A DNA stretch of 64,000 bases from the NCBI GenBank assembly GCA_963966185.1, contig CAWZYM010000138.1:114501-178500 (forward strand), given 5' to 3'. The notes beneath the pieces are model-generated. The model was not told the DNA's origin. It ran no database searches and saw only the letters and a program-made list of their open reading frames with translations. The translations under genes were made by a program, and so were the position numbers. Shown one piece after another: positions 36,213 through 49,200 of the stretch. The DNA comes from Rhabditoides inermis (Eukaryota > Nematoda > Chromadorea > Rhabditida > Rhabditidae). Position 1 is the stretch's first letter. Each line of letters starts with the position of its first letter.

Positions 36213-37190
36213 AAGTCGCAAGTTGGTAAAAAGTAACGTTTGCAGCTCTGGGCTCCTTCTCGTCTCAGATCCCTTCTCGTCCTCTGTCACCTCCTCCCTC
36301 TTCTCACCACTTGGCACCTTCTCTATGACAGGGCCTTTTTCTCACCCAGTCGAGCCGGGCTGAGTATAGCCGAGTATGGCACGTTCCCGTTTGTGAGTTG
36401 TCATTGTAACTCTTCATAAAAAGGCGGAATGTAGCAATTTTGACGCGAGAAACTTATTGCCAGTAACAAGAGGTCACATGAAAAGTAAAATTGTATAATC
36501 ATCAATTTTCACTTATCAGATGGAACACGAGACGTTTCTGTCGTGGCTGTGTTCTGCAACCATCATCGTCCTTCTGCCTCCGTTCATCGCATCCACGCTG
36601 AGAATCAGACAGAGGGGATTTGCGGTGAGTGACGAGTTATTTTCTATTCTCGCAATCAGTTTCAATATACACTTTCAGACGTCGAACAGTACTCACTCCG
36701 TAGAATTGAGGATGTTCTTGCTAGCCTGTGTGATGTTTGCTGCGATGGCCGCAAGCAGTGTGTTTTCGGTATGCTCCCTTCCCCTTTCTCTCTCTCACTC
36801 CCCCCCCCTCTCTCTCCTTCTTCCCTCCTTCTCTCTCTCTCTCTCATCTCCCTCTCTCTCGCATCTCCCTCTCTCTCATCTCCCTCTCTCAGTTGTACGT
36901 TCGCATGATCGCCTCATCCCCGGATCTCTTCGATCTCATCTTCTCACTCCTCGGATACGTCTATGACATGGCTACAGTATCGCTGCCATGGGTGAGCACC
37001 ACTCTATGCAATAAATGACCAAAAGCATCCACCACATACATAAAACACCTTTCCAGCCATCTTGAAACGTGCGAAATGAGTTTTCGTTTCTTTTGAGGTT
37101 GTGTTGGCGACGAATGGTCGACTGCGGGTCGAGTGCTTGCGGGTCCACCGCTCACACATCCATTCCCCACACACCACCACCACCTTCTGA
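35535..37190 (+). CDS. Srg-superfamily 7TM chemoreceptor, copy C
   Basis: All nine exon types of the family are present from ATG 35535 (MASNATCGDWWDAPPTWE) to TGA 37188-37190. Signature pieces are LCYSIPTVALYARMLYVL, NHSFYKILAA, LVTFKFITLGYFC (with a normal GT donor), FLVIDLNRLSSVW, SPSRLRSLLVLCHLLPLL, ETFLSWLCSATIIVLLPPF, NSTHSVELRMFLLACVMF and MIASSPDLFDLIFSLLGYVY. The C-terminal tail is TNGRLRVECLRVHRS with a Thr run. It is the duplicate of copy B and the intact member of that pair. By family it should be a sensory-neuron G-protein-coupled receptor of unknown ligand. The intron before SPSRLRS has a CT then CG repeat. Confidence 0.82.
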
Positions 37191-38158
37191 AACAAAACTG
37201 TTCTGTTTTGTTCCGTAAAAACGAACATTGTTGAATTGTTCTTACACGGGCAGCCCACGCACTTGTGGTGACAGATTTTGATGTAATTAAGCACCTATAC
37301 ACAACTTTTTACGCTGAATCCGAATATGACCATAACCTTCCCGGTTTGTTTGAAACAGTACTCGGCCGGAGTCACGAACTTCGGAGGGCGAGTATCCACA
37401 TATCCACATATTACAATAAATTACAATATATTACAATGTCTTCTTCTTTCCCCGCGGCGTGCGGTCGTGTCTTCATTTTGCCCCGCCGCTGCCGGATGAT
37501 CGGGCGCATCGACAAGAATCCTTCCCAAGACATCCATTGAGCCGGCGGGAAGTAGCTCATGTGGAAGCAGTTCAGGCGCGAGGAGATACTACGTGCAAAG
37601 CAAAGGAGTCTCCGGCGCTGTCACATCAACAATGGTACTCTAATGGTCTATGGAAAGAATATCGATCAAGTATCGGAGAATTATCGATCAAGAATCGTCT
37701 TCCGCCACTAACCTCGTCTGCCCATCTGTCTTTCCCCGGCGTTAGCCCATAAGATCTTGGCCCACTGTATGCTTCCTATCCTATCATTGTGATTGTGATT
37801 GTCATATTCAGCTATAACGATTCCGGATAAACACTTGACTTGACTTGATATTACAATGTGTGGGCACATGTGATATGAAGATCTATGTATAACTACATTT
37901 CTCACATAGTTATAAAACTCACATCTGCTGTTGTACCCTTGCGCACATATGTATAGTATGCTTTCGAATTCGTTACACAACTCGAGCAATGAAAAACGAT
38001 TAAATTAAAACTGCATCGTTATTCATCATTTTACTACCTTTTTGGTTTTCTCACATTTCACAATTCGTTTTACATAATCTCATCGTGATTGCGGCTTGCA
38101 AATTTTTAGCTGAGGTTTGCAGAACGAAACACCTTCGTTTTCTGACGTCGTCTTCTAG
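37191..38158. other. Intergenic DNA between chemoreceptors C and D, mostly repeat
   Basis: It holds short tails of the duplicated unit and the retroposon copy 2 at 37440-37847, then AT-rich sequence before copy D. No further exons are seen. Confidence 0.6.
37440..37847 (+). mobile_element. Short retroposon, copy 2, 12-bp target duplication
   Basis: The body is the same as at 9183-9635, from TTCCCCGCGGCGTGCGGTCG to ATAACGATTCCGGATAAAC. The tail here is ACTTGACTTGACTTG rather than GATTGATTG. The 12-mer ATATTACAATGT flanks it (37428-37439 and 37848-37859). Confidence 0.88.
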
Positions 38159-40139
38159 ATGGCTTCGAATGCATCTTGCGGTGACTGGTGGGATGCTCCT
38201 CCAACGTGGGAGCGACCAAACTGGAACCAGTGTTCGAATCTACCTAATACCAATGCAATGTGGGTTATTTCATTAAAAAATTGTTTTTCGAATCTTACAG
38301 ATATAATTACATTCTTCAACTGTGCTACTCTATCCCTACTGTGGCGCTATACGCTCGAATGCTGTACGTTCTCAAGAGAGATGAGAAACGGTTTTACAAT
38401 CACTCGTTCTATAAGATTTTGATAGTTTCCATTTCGACGGTTTGAAAAACGTTCAGTTCCTTTATACGACAACATTTTATAGAACATGATATTCATCGTA
38501 TTCCACTTGGTCACGTCCCCATTCTATAAGCTCGGATATTTCTGTCAAGTAAGTACAACTCGTACTCGGTTAATATTTTGCAGTCTCTGCTCAACTTCGC
38601 AAATAAATGCCATCGCTCCTGGCTGTTATCCTCTATGCTTTTTCTCTCTTACTTCGCCCTTTTCGCGCAGACATACGTTTTCCTTATTATGGATCTCAAC
38701 AGATTGAGTGCAGTGTGGCTGTTGAACTATTCGAAGGTGACTGGCAACTACTGATGGCCTTTTCCCCTCTCTATCTCATGAATCGCGTTCCAGATGTGGT
38801 CTCCGTCTCGCCTCAGATCCATTCTGGTCCTCTGTCACCTCCTCCCTCTCCTCACCACTTGGCATCTCCTCTATGACAGAGCCTTTTTCTCACCGAGTGG
38901 TCCCGGGCTGAGTATAGCCGAGTATGCCACCTTCCCATTTGTGAGTGAGATAGAAATATTTCAATTTTTTTTTGCCGTTCTCTACTCCACTGACCCTCTC
39001 ACATCACCACGTGGTGTAGTGGTAACGCTCTCGCTTGGCAAGCAGCGGTCCGCGGTCTTGGGAACCCTCTCAAAAGAATTGTAAATTGAAAACATCATCC
39101 AGAAGGTTCCGATCGTTGTCTAACCACCCTAGCGTCTCTCGTGAAAGGTGTGGAACTCATTTGCGGGCCCACAATAAAGGAAAACTGCTACGTCTGGCAT
39201 TTTTGCATATAATTTGGCATGTCTGACCATGCTCATTGAGATGGAACACGAGACGTTTCTGTCGTGGCTGTGTTCTGGCATCATCGTCGTCCTTCTGCCC
39301 CCGTTCATCGCATCCACACTGAGGATCAGGAAGAGGGGATTCGCGGTGAGTGGCGAGTAGTGTTGTTATTCTCGCAATCAGTCGCGCATGGTGTGCTGAA
39401 TAACCATAACCGACTGCGTGCGTTCCTGTGGTTCCTGTAACAGATATACAAATATTTGAGTATACACAATACACATTCAGACGTCGAACAGCACACATTC
39501 CGTGGAAGTGAGGATGTTCCTGCTAGCCCTTGTGATGTTTGCTGCAATGGCCGCAAGGAGTGTGATTTCGGTATGTTCTCTCTCATTTTCCTCTCACCTC
39601 CCTCTTTTAGTTATACGTCCGTATGATTACCTTGTCCACGGAGCTCTTCGATTTCATCTTACCATTCATCGGTTACGTCTATGAAATTGCTCCCATATCG
39701 CTGCCGTGGGTAAGTCACGCACTCTTTGATCAAATAAGAGACGGTAATATAATTGTTTAGTTCGCAGATGACTTGGTTTGTTACAAAACTGAAAAAGAAT
39801 AAAATATATACAGTGGGTGGACAAATCAGTTGCCGACAGTAGAGAGCGCAGAGTGAACAGAATGCGGCAAAAATCGATACACATGCGCACGCAAATAAAT
39901 ACACATTCAAACATTCGCGCGCGCAATTTTCAAATGCGGGACGAACGAGCGGAGTTATGGCGGAACTAAATATTCCCTGGACTGTACATAGCAGCGTTTT
40001 TTCGTCATGTTGATAACACGCGGTGGACTTTGTTGTTTAGATGGTGCTGATGACGAACGGTCGACTGCGAGACGCGTGCGTGCGCATAATCCCGCGCCGG
40101 AAGAAGACCATTGTATCTCAGCCCACTACCATGTACTAA
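38159..40139 (+). CDS. Srg-superfamily 7TM chemoreceptor, copy D
   Basis: All nine exon types are present from ATG 38159 (preceded by TTCTAG) to TAA 40137-40139. It is the most diverged member near the middle: IFIVFHLVTSPFYKLGYFCQ, SLLNFANKCHRSWLLSSMLF, FLIIDMDLNRLSAVW-like end, SPSRLRSILVLCHLLPLL, ETFLSWLCSGIIVVLLPPF, and a distinct tail TNGRLRDACVRIIPRRKK. The basic C-terminal tail is usual for cytosolic GPCR ends. Exons and splice sites look intact. A tRNA-derived SINE sits in the intron near 39.0 kb. Amino-acid family features, not experiment, support a chemosensory role. Confidence 0.8.
38976..39165 (+). mobile_element. tRNA-derived SINE, copy 2
   Basis: It contains ACCACGTGGTGTAGTGGTAAC (A box region) and CAAGCAGCGGTCCGCGGTC (decayed B box), and continues to TCTCTCGTGAAAGGTG. 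It is similar throughout to 13530-13745. The anticodon-like loop reads TTGGCAA, so both copies point to an alanine-type tRNA head. Confidence 0.7.
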
Positions 40140-41481
40140 AGCCTGTAACAAAACTGATGTGTTTTATATGAATATTATTGATACTTTTTTCGATCGCTGT
40201 ACCTGTGATGCAGACATTTATGCGCGCAGATTGTTTTTTTTTCTTTATTTTCAATGACTACACGGTGCGCGTTATGGGCATGTTGTGGGCATCTCTGCCC
40301 ATAAGGTGCCCACAACCTGCCCGGGACCTGCCCACAACATGCCCATAACGCGCACCGTGCATTTTGTGTTTAGTTGAATATTTGTTTCTTCTTAATAATT
40401 ATAACAGTTTGTGAAAAATATCAATGAAAAGTAAACCCATATTTTTATATGAGCACAACATACATACCTCAATATGATATTGATTAATTATTGAGCTCAC
40501 ATTGCCTACACAGTGTGCAGGTAGTGAGAATACACCCAAATGTATATTTCCGCAACCGTTTGCAGTTGGTCTACATGTCTTCCACTCAGCTTTTTTTTTG
40601 TTTTTGAACTTGACTAAAACGACACACGCCGCGCCTTTACCCCGCACATGCGCGCAACTCACACCGGGTTATGCGCGAAAGACGGGTGCGAGTTATGGAC
40701 ACGTTACGGGCATGTTAGTTAACCTGCCCACAACCTGCCCGTAAGAGGCACAGGGCTCTTGGCGCCCAGAAAGGGGGCGGAGCTTAGTATTAACTTGCTC
40801 ATAAGCTGCCCATAATGCGCAAAGTGGGGTGAACCTGCCCGTAACCTGCCTATAACGCGCACCGTGTATTCAGTGTTATTCTAGGTTTGCCCTGTCCGTC
40901 TCGTTTGTGAGACACCATCCTTCTACAGCATGAGCACTCTATAACCTTGTTCAATACTTTGTTTTTTTTCTCGAAAGTGCTTCGAGGAGACCACTTCCTA
41001 AAAGTGCGCACCAATAAAGCTCCTATAGCGGAGAGCTTTCGTTACTCTCTCACTCAGCCACGTGTCCGAAGTTCATCCTCATCGGGAAAAATCAACTGTT
41101 CTTCCAAGATACTTGCACACTCGAGCTATTTTCCACCTTACCACAATCTCATATCATATCATAGTCGATTGATATTTTTAAAATCAAATGTATAAAAGAG
41201 ATTGCAGTGTAGTCGTTATTTCGAAAATCTCTTTCTCTCTCTCTCTCTCACTTTCTCTCACTTTCTCTCTCTCTCGTGCTTCTTTTTTACCCGAATCCTG
41301 TGTTTAGTGACAGATTCAGCGCAGAATATATGATGAGCACAACAACTGAAGTAAACTTTTTCGCGATGAACTTTTAATTTGAAATTTAATTTGAAAAATA
41401 GCGGTTGCGCAGTATAACAAGAAATTGTGCGACAGAGCGCCACCACGAACCGACGCTCCGCCCACTCCCATTAGACCCTCT
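40140..41481. other. Intergenic DNA with a TA element, no gene
   Basis: Apart from the element at 40261-40866 and a CT microsatellite at about 41228-41276, no coding exon or RNA gene is recognised. Confidence 0.55.
40259..40868. mobile_element. 606-bp TA-flanked MITE containing a nested palindrome
   Basis: The outer ends are CACGGTGCGCGTTATGGGCA and, inverted, CACGGTGCGCGTTATAGGCA, with TA on both sides (40259-40260, 40867-40868). The first 99 bases (40261-40359) form an almost complete palindrome with the same end sequence at both sides. Further partial copies of CCTGCCCACAACCTGCCCG occur inside. No ORF of interest. Confidence 0.75.
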
Positions 41482-43258
41482 CAGACAAAATCATCGGGTG
41501 TCGCGCGCGGTAAAACGCCGTTCCCGGGACTCACGCGGGGCAATACCGGGTGAAACGCGGGGCAATAGACAATCGCGACAATATCGGGAGTCGCGCAATT
41601 GTCGCGCGTGACAATTAGAACTCAATTCGGCGGGAAACAATTATTTGAACTTGGCGTCTCTTTTTCGCGCAATCACTACCGGTTCGCATTTTGTCATTGA
41701 TGTTTTCAGTTTTTATATTGTTTGTTGATTTGTTTCGTGTTATTGTATGTAGATGTGTTTTCCTGACCTTACGTGGGTGAATCGCTATGAAGGCAAAAGT
41801 GTAAGTAGGTTGTATAGTAGGTTGTATATTCCAGTGATATAGCCATCTCATACTTTTCGTGCAATTTCTGATATTACAATCTTCCTGTCACAACTACCGT
41901 AGCCGTAACTAGGCGAGTAATTCTTTTATGGGGCTACCCGGTAGCACCGAACGCTTGTTCGGACCTCTGCGGCTCGTGTCACGCATAGAGTCTCTATCGT
42001 ATCGTATAGACTGAAACCCGAGCGTTCAAACATAACGAATTTCAATGACAGCGATATGGCGATGTTAGAAGGTTGATAGATGCGCTTCAAATGCTCGCCT
42101 CTGTTCAAAGCGATCGAGGCTCGAAAACGTAAGAGAAAGACGAGATAATGTGATATCACGGTGAGCGCAGAGGTCCGAACAAGCTTTCGTGTATATTGAG
42201 TAAGAACTCTCGTCATGATTTGTTCTCATGTTGTCAGTTGTGCGTTGCAGATCACCAGTCTTCTCCACCTGGTTCACAAGGACTCTGGACTGCTCGTACC
42301 GAACGGATCATGTAGACGCTCTCCCACGTACCAGCCGCACCCAACGGTAAGCCAAACGCGCGCACTAACGTGCTGCGCTTCATATTTCTAATGGTTGTGA
42401 GTACATATCGCTAACTCAGACCCCCAATGTGAATTTTGTACTACGTGTTGGGTTGATGTTGTGTAGTCACATGTTTACTCAACTATGAATGTACTGGGAT
42501 CATTACCTCATTCAATTTTCACTCAAACCAGTTGCAAAGTACATAGATGCTAATATGATTCACATTTCTAATAAGCTGAAACGTAACGGTATGCAATTAG
42601 ATTATCTTTTAGTTTATGTTGATACGAACTGTTTTCAGTGAGTTGGTCCCGCTAAGTGGATCTCTACCTACCACTACCACTGAACCATTTAGAGCGCAAA
42701 CCTGCGAAGGTGAGTATGCTTTGTATTGATTGAATTGATTACACTTATGTGTGTTGCAGAACGGATGCTCCAGTCTCTTGCCTCTTGATGCAAGCTACAC
42801 CGACAACCAACTGAAGAAGCATCGTACTCACCTACCCTCTCAAGCCCACAGAAGGCCGTCTGGAAGTATCAAGATCATGTGTCCATCTCATTTCCAATGT
42901 GCATTATAAGAGCAGCATATCCACATTATTGCATGTCGAAGTTGTCATGTTGCCCTGTTAGGTACCCTTTATTGCCATGTGTCTGATGGTGATTGTATTG
43001 AATTGTATTACAAATACATTACATAATAAATCATTTTGTTATTCTTGCTAAATTTGAATGAAAAATGGAAAGGGGAAAGGAATGAGAAGCGAAGCGATAG
43101 TGAGAAACGTGCGTGACAATATCGCGACAATACCGCGGCAATATCGCATTGTCGCGCGGGGCAATACCGGGAGTCGCGCAATGATCACTCGTGACGACCC
43201 GATATTACCCCGCGCGTCCCCCGCTATCCTAGCGCGCGACACCCGGACGTTTCTCTTG
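41482..43258 (+). mobile_element. 1.78-kb element, left arm of a facing pair
   Basis: It begins CAGACAAAATCATCGGGTG and ends GCGCGCGACACCCGGACG. Each end has GGGTGTCGCGCGC pointing inward and many GCGCGACAATATCGGG-type repeats, so the arm has its own terminal inverted repeats. Its reverse complement is found at 44315-46050. Exon-like stretches with proper donors and acceptors occur near 42250-42350, 42640-42710 and 42760-42910 and are shared by both arms. They are too short to name, and one possible chain stops at ATG-TAG. No transposase recognised. Confidence 0.75.
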
Positions 43259-44314
43259 GCTCCAGCACCCATCCCATTCACTCTCTCCCAACCCATAGCT
43301 TACCTCGTTTCCGAATTTCGGATATCCTTTTTCTTGTTTTATTTATGACAGTTTTTATCGCATTTATCATTTACATCGCCAATCGATATCCTATTTTTCA
43401 CTCGGCGGCGCAGTCCATTCACGTTCCCCCTTGTCATATCCGGATTTCCGCTTGACTATGCCCCTAGGGGGAGAGAGCCCAATCCCCCTTCCCCCTCACA
43501 TAATGACCCCCTTTCATGTGAGCTCACCTGAGAGCGGCTATTGACAGGTGTGTGTGTGTGCCTGGCTGCCATTCCGAATCCCAACCCGCCTACCTCACCT
43601 CACCTATTGATCCCCTCAGCCTAATGAAGTCGTCTAATCCCCGCGTACGCTTCGAAACATATATGTGACTCGTCGACTGCCCTCATCCAATTTCATATAA
43701 GGCCCCATTATACTTTCACGCTGACGCGACGCTCACGCTCCCGTGCAAAAGATGGACCTATCGATTTTGATCACGCTGCGTCAACGAAATCAATAGTTGC
43801 ATCTTTTGCACGGAAGCGTGAGCGTCGCGTCAGCGTCAGCGTGAAAGTATAATGAGGCCTATAAACTCTCAAAGGTCACACATTTCGCGTTGCACTGTTG
43901 TTGACCTGTGTGCGAGTGTGCGATTCGGTCCTCTCTTCACGCGTCGCACCAATCTATTTACCCCCTCTCAGCGGCCCGTGTCAGTTATTTCCGCACCAAA
44001 ACATCCGCTACAATCACACCCCGGCCAGACCGCAGCCCCCTCCCCCGCCAACTCACAGATCTCTATCCTCTGTGTTATTCACGACTAGTTTATGATCCAC
44101 TTTGTTGTGTGGGTGTGCAACCGTAACCGTGTTCTCATCGATTGTTGCATTCTGTGCAACTCGGTTTGTTATGCAGTTTCGCTATACTCACTCGGCGTCG
44201 CCCATTTATCAAACGCACGACTTTTGTGTGTTGTTTTTCTTATTCACCCCTCCATTCGCGAGAGGGGGGTCCACTTGTGGCGCGCTAACCAGCACGGCCG
44301 CTATTGTCACCCAC
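43259..44314. other. Spacer between the facing elements
   Basis: Single-copy DNA with a small palindromic element at 43700-43860. Overlapping frames at 43852-44349 show no family motif. Confidence 0.5.
43697..43863. mobile_element. 161-bp palindromic MITE, Harbinger-like
   Basis: The ends are AGGCCCCATTATACTTTCAC and, inverted, AGGCCTCATTATACTTTCAC. The arms pair for about 55 bases. ATA stands on both sides (43697-43699, 43861-43863). A 3-bp target duplication with AGGCC ends suggests the PIF/Harbinger group. Confidence 0.8.
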
Positions 44315-46050
44315 CAAGAAAAACGTCCGGGTGTCGCGCGCTAGGATAGCGGGGGACGCGCGGGGTAATATCGGGTCGTCACGAGTGATCATTGCGCGAC
44401 TCCCGGTATTCCCCCGCGCGACAATGCGATATTGCCGCGGTATTGTCGCGATATTGTCACGCACGTTTCTCACTATCGCTTCGCTTCCCATTCCTTTCCC
44501 CTTTCCATTCTTCATTCAAATTTAGCAAGAATAACAAAATGATTTATTATGTAATGAATTTGTAATACAATTCACCATCAGACACATGGCAATAAAGGGT
44601 ACCTAACACGGCAACATGACAACTTCGACATGCAATAATGTGGATATGCTGCTCTTATAATGCACATTGGAAATGAGATGAACACATGATCTTGATACTT
44701 CCAGACGGCCTTCTGTGGGCTTGAGAGGGTAGGTGAGTACGATGGTTGTCGGTGTAGCTTGCATCGAGAGGCACGAGACTGGAGCATTCGTTCTGCAACA
44801 CACGTAAGTGTAATTAATTCAATCAATACGAAGCATACTCACCTTCGCAGGTTTCGCTCTAAATGGCTCGGTGGTTGTGGTAGGTAGAAATCCACTTAGC
44901 GGGACCAACTGAAAACAGTTCGTATCAACAAAAACTAAAAGATAATCTAATTACATACCGTTACGTTTCACGATCAGCTTATTAGAAATGTGAATCATAT
45001 TAGCATCTATGTACTTTGCAATTGGTTTGAGTGAAAATTGAATGAGGTAGTGATCCCAGTATAGTTGAGTACACATGCGACTACACAACATCAATCCAAC
45101 ACGTAGTACAAAATTCACATTGGGGCTCTGAGTTAGCGATATGTACTCACAACCATTAGAAATATGAAGTGCAGCACGTCAGTGCGCGCGATTGGCTTAC
45201 CGTTCGGTGCGGCTGGTACGTGGGAGAGCGTCTACATAATCCGTTCGGTACGAGCAGTCCAGAGTCCTTGTGAACCAGGTGGAGAAGACTGGTGATCTGC
45301 AACGCACAACTGACAACATGAGAACAAATCATGACGGGAGTTCTTACTCAATATACACGAACGCTTGTTCGGATCTCTGCGCTCACCGTGATATCACATA
45401 ATCTCGTCTTTCTCTTACGTTTTCGAGCCTCGATCGCTTTGAACAGAGGCGAGCATTTGAAGCGCCTCTATCAACCTTCTAACATCGCCATATCGCTGGG
45501 ATTGAAATTCGTTATGGTTGAACGCTCGGGTTTCAGTCTATACGATAGAGACTCTATGCGTGAGACGAGCCGCAGAGGTCCGAACAAGCGTTCGGTGCTA
45601 CCGGGTAGCCCCATAAAAGAATTACTCGCCTAGGTACGGCTACGGTAGTTGTGACAGGAAGATTGTAATATCAGATATTGCACGAAAAGTATGAAATGGC
45701 TATATCACTGGAATATACAACCTACTTACACTTTTGCCTTCATAGCGATTCACCCACGTAAGGTCAGGAAAACACACTTACATACAATAACACAACATAA
45801 ATAAACAAACAAATTAAATAAAACTGAAATATCTATAACAAAATGCGAACCGGTAGCGATGCGCGAAAAAGAGACGCCAAGTTTAAATAATTGTTTCCCG
45901 CCGAATTGAGTTCTAATTGTCACGCGCGACAATTGCGCGACTCCCGATATTGTCGCGATTCTCTATTGCCCCGCGTTTCACCCGATATTGCCCCGCGTGA
46001 GTCCCGGGAACGGCGTATTGCCGCGCGCGACACCCGATGATTTTGTCTGA
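44315..46050 (-). mobile_element. 1.74-kb element, right arm of the facing pair
   Basis: This is the reverse complement of 41482-43258, from CCAAGAAAAACGTCCGGGTG to GATGATTTTGTCTG. The arms differ by scattered substitutions and small indels. A CT microsatellite follows directly (46055-46092). Confidence 0.75.
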
Positions 46051-46280
46051 GCATTCTCTCTCTCTCTCTCTCTCTCTCTCCCTCTCCCTCTCACTGTGCA
46101 CACACATACCTAACGAGCGCTACTCGACGTTTTGCAACAACAACTTTTACACATTACCGGGTTAGGGCAACGACCGGACGAGCGGGGCGCAAGGAACGAG
46201 TACAGTGTGGATGTGTCACGTTCCGTGCGAACACCTGTACATCCTGTGCCCCCATTTCCATACAAGAACACTGCGCGTTC

Positions 46281-49200
46281 TTGTCCTCCCCTCCCCTCCC
46301 CATCTCCCTCCCGCCCTCCGAAATCAGCCCCATCGAAGCTAATCTCGATTTGATCTCACCGCCGGCCAGAAAGAAGTTGGCTCCCGTCAAAAACGCGCGC
46401 TCGCGCAGCCCGTCTCCTCTTTTGTTTGCTCGAGTCACTTCCATATCAGGTAGCCCTCGGGGCCGAGAGAGGGAGGGAGGGGACGAGAGGGAGAGATGGC
46501 GTGTGTGGTGTCGGCTTCCCTCTCCTCTCCTCGCAAACACTTTCGGCGCTTCTCATGGCCAGATCGATGTCGGTTCTGCATAATTTCGCGATCGATACCC
46601 TTTGTTTATGCAGCTGATCACCCGCTTGCAGGTATGCTGACCGGTCGGCCGCGCTACCACGCACTCGGCCACAAGCCCGCCTTCCTCGAGAGGTACGTTT
46701 CAACTCGAAACGTATTCTCGTGAAACGTATCATCTAATCCCTGAACGTGTATTGTTGATGTTGTCACACAGCGAACACGTCGAAATCCCCATCGGCGATC
46801 CCAATCCCCCGCCACCAAAAAAGGCCGAAATAATTCGGAACTGGTTGCAGGGTGACTCACATGCGGTTCTTCTCCAACTCGCCCCGCGCCGAGAAAGACG
46901 ATGAGGGTAAGCGAGAGGGAGGGAGAGGAGGGGGAGAGAGACAGACAGACAGACAGAGACTCGCGTTACAGATGACCTGGAGCAGATCATTCCGGAGACG
47001 GAGTTGAAGAAGGAGAAGAAGGAGCACAAGTCTCCTCGGAAGCTTCTCTCTCCGCGGAAGGAGAAGCCGCTCGATCTCAACGGCTTCGCACCGCAGCCAC
47101 AGCCACAGCCGCACGGCGAGGTGCGATGTTGCCTATTCTATTGTCATAGTATCCTCGTATCTTCGAAAGAATCCCACGTTTTTGTATATACAATAATGTT
47201 CGGTGTACCTATGTTTACAAGGGATATATTTATTTCTCTCACTTCACATTAGCGACAATATGTGATCCGTCTACTAAGGTACCCATATATGTTCTACCAC
47301 CCAGTTGCCCATTGCAGGACCTGCTGTGCTTCGACTCGCTCTCCCTCTCTCCCTCCTCTCACCCGCCCGCTGCCGCTCCCCCCATCCCCCAGCGGCCAGC
47401 CAACAACACTGCTCCACTCGTCCCATCCCCGCCCCCCGTGCCGAGGAGACCCGCAGGTATTGATTGATTGATTGTCTCTTTATTGATTGATTGATTGATT
47501 GATCTCGCAGCCCGGCACTCTGTCTCGTCCCCGTCTCCCTCCTCTCCCTCCTCCGCCTCCTCCACCACATCCAACCACAGCATCGACCCATTCGACCAGT
47601 TCCTCGCCACCCATCCCGAGACGGTATTGATTTATTGATTGTTAGAATCGATTTCCTTGGGTATTTGGCTCACATCCATCCGGAACTGGTTGAAATTATG
47701 ATTCGTCGATGAGCTTTGTAGATTACTAGTTGTCTTTCAGGTGACGCATGCCACCCAGTCCACTGGCCCCAACTACTTTTGCCGTCTGGACGAGCTCAGA
47801 GAGAAAGAGAAGGTGCGAGGTTCCCACAAATTATTCTCATTCACATTCTTCGAGTACGCTTCTGTAATATGATCCGCGACTAGCGACCACTGTTGTGTCC
47901 AACCTATTCATTTGCGACGGCTATTCATAAGCACTTTCTGTGAGAGGGGAGAGAGAGAGGGGGGGGGAGAGACAGGGAGAGGGAGAGAGATTCTTGGAAA
48001 GAGAAGAGCCTCTGATCGTGTGTGACCAGCGCCGCAATTGTCATCCACACAAAGTGCAGTGGGCATTCGCAGATCACGAGCAGGCAATTGCTGCGTCCGC
48101 ATCTCTCTCTCTCTCTCTCTCTCCCTGTCTATCTATCATCGGGGATCAAGTGATTCAGTCCCGCCACTCTTTTCCGTGAATCGTGTTACAATTTGGTGTA
48201 ACTGTCATGAGTCAGTGTGAGCGACCGCATAAAACAATAAACTCTCGATGGGAACGGGAGTTTGAGAGAATCGAACTGCGATTTCGAGAATTCGAGATGG
48301 CAAAGGCAATTACTCTCTCACCGTTTTGTTGAATCTCGATCTCGAACACAAGGGGTCATTTATGTCTCACTCGACTCGATTCTTTGCAGCGTTAGAGTTA
48401 TGAAATACATGCCTATGACTAATGACTTGCACACATTGAAAAAGGTTCGCAAGAAATCGTATCATTTGGCAACCTTCTGATTCCATTGCAATAAACACTG
48501 TTGCCAGAGGAAAAATACATCTCAGATACTGATTGATCTTTCTCGTACAGACATTCGAATACATACCTTCATCGGTCTCTTATTCCAGCCCACCTTGCCC
48601 ACTGCCTCTCCTTCGTCCGCATTCGATGATCTTCTCTCCTCCTCCTCCTCCTTCCTTCCCTCCTTCCCTCACGGCCAGAGGGCCTCGTTCGACAAGAAGG
48701 TGCGATGCATGTTCACTTCATCCTTGTTTGTTTACCTATTTATGACACACAATTGTTTGTGCATACTTGTTTACCTCGTCCGGTTTGTTGTTTGCGTTAC
48801 ACAGTTGTTTACGCTTCTAGGAGAAGAAGACAATTGCCGACATGCGAGCGGACCGGGATCGAGAGGACATGACTCCGGAGGAGATCAGGGTACGGGACTT
48901 TAGGGGTTCAAGTTCAAGTGTTTATCCGGAATCGTTATAGCTGAATATGACAATCACAATCACAGTTATAGGATAGGAAGCATATAGTGGGCCAAGATCT
49001 TATGGGCTAACGCCGGGAAAAGACAGTTGGGCAGACAAGGTTAGTGGCGGAAGACGATTCTTGATCGAAAATTCTCCGATACTTGATCGATATTCTTTCC
49101 ATAGACCATTACAGTACCATTGTTGATGTGGACAGCGCCGGAGACTCCTTTGCTTTGCACGTAGTATCTCCTCGCGCCTGAACTGCTTCCACATGAGCTA

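Noticed and set aside
44102..44349. Two overlapping 80-85-residue frames in the spacer
   Set aside because: They lack conserved features and run into the terminal repeat of the adjacent element.
46281..46617. Protein kinase domain at the auxilin N terminus, as in GAK
   Set aside because: No glycine loop, HRD or DFG motif is visible upstream of the linker exons.
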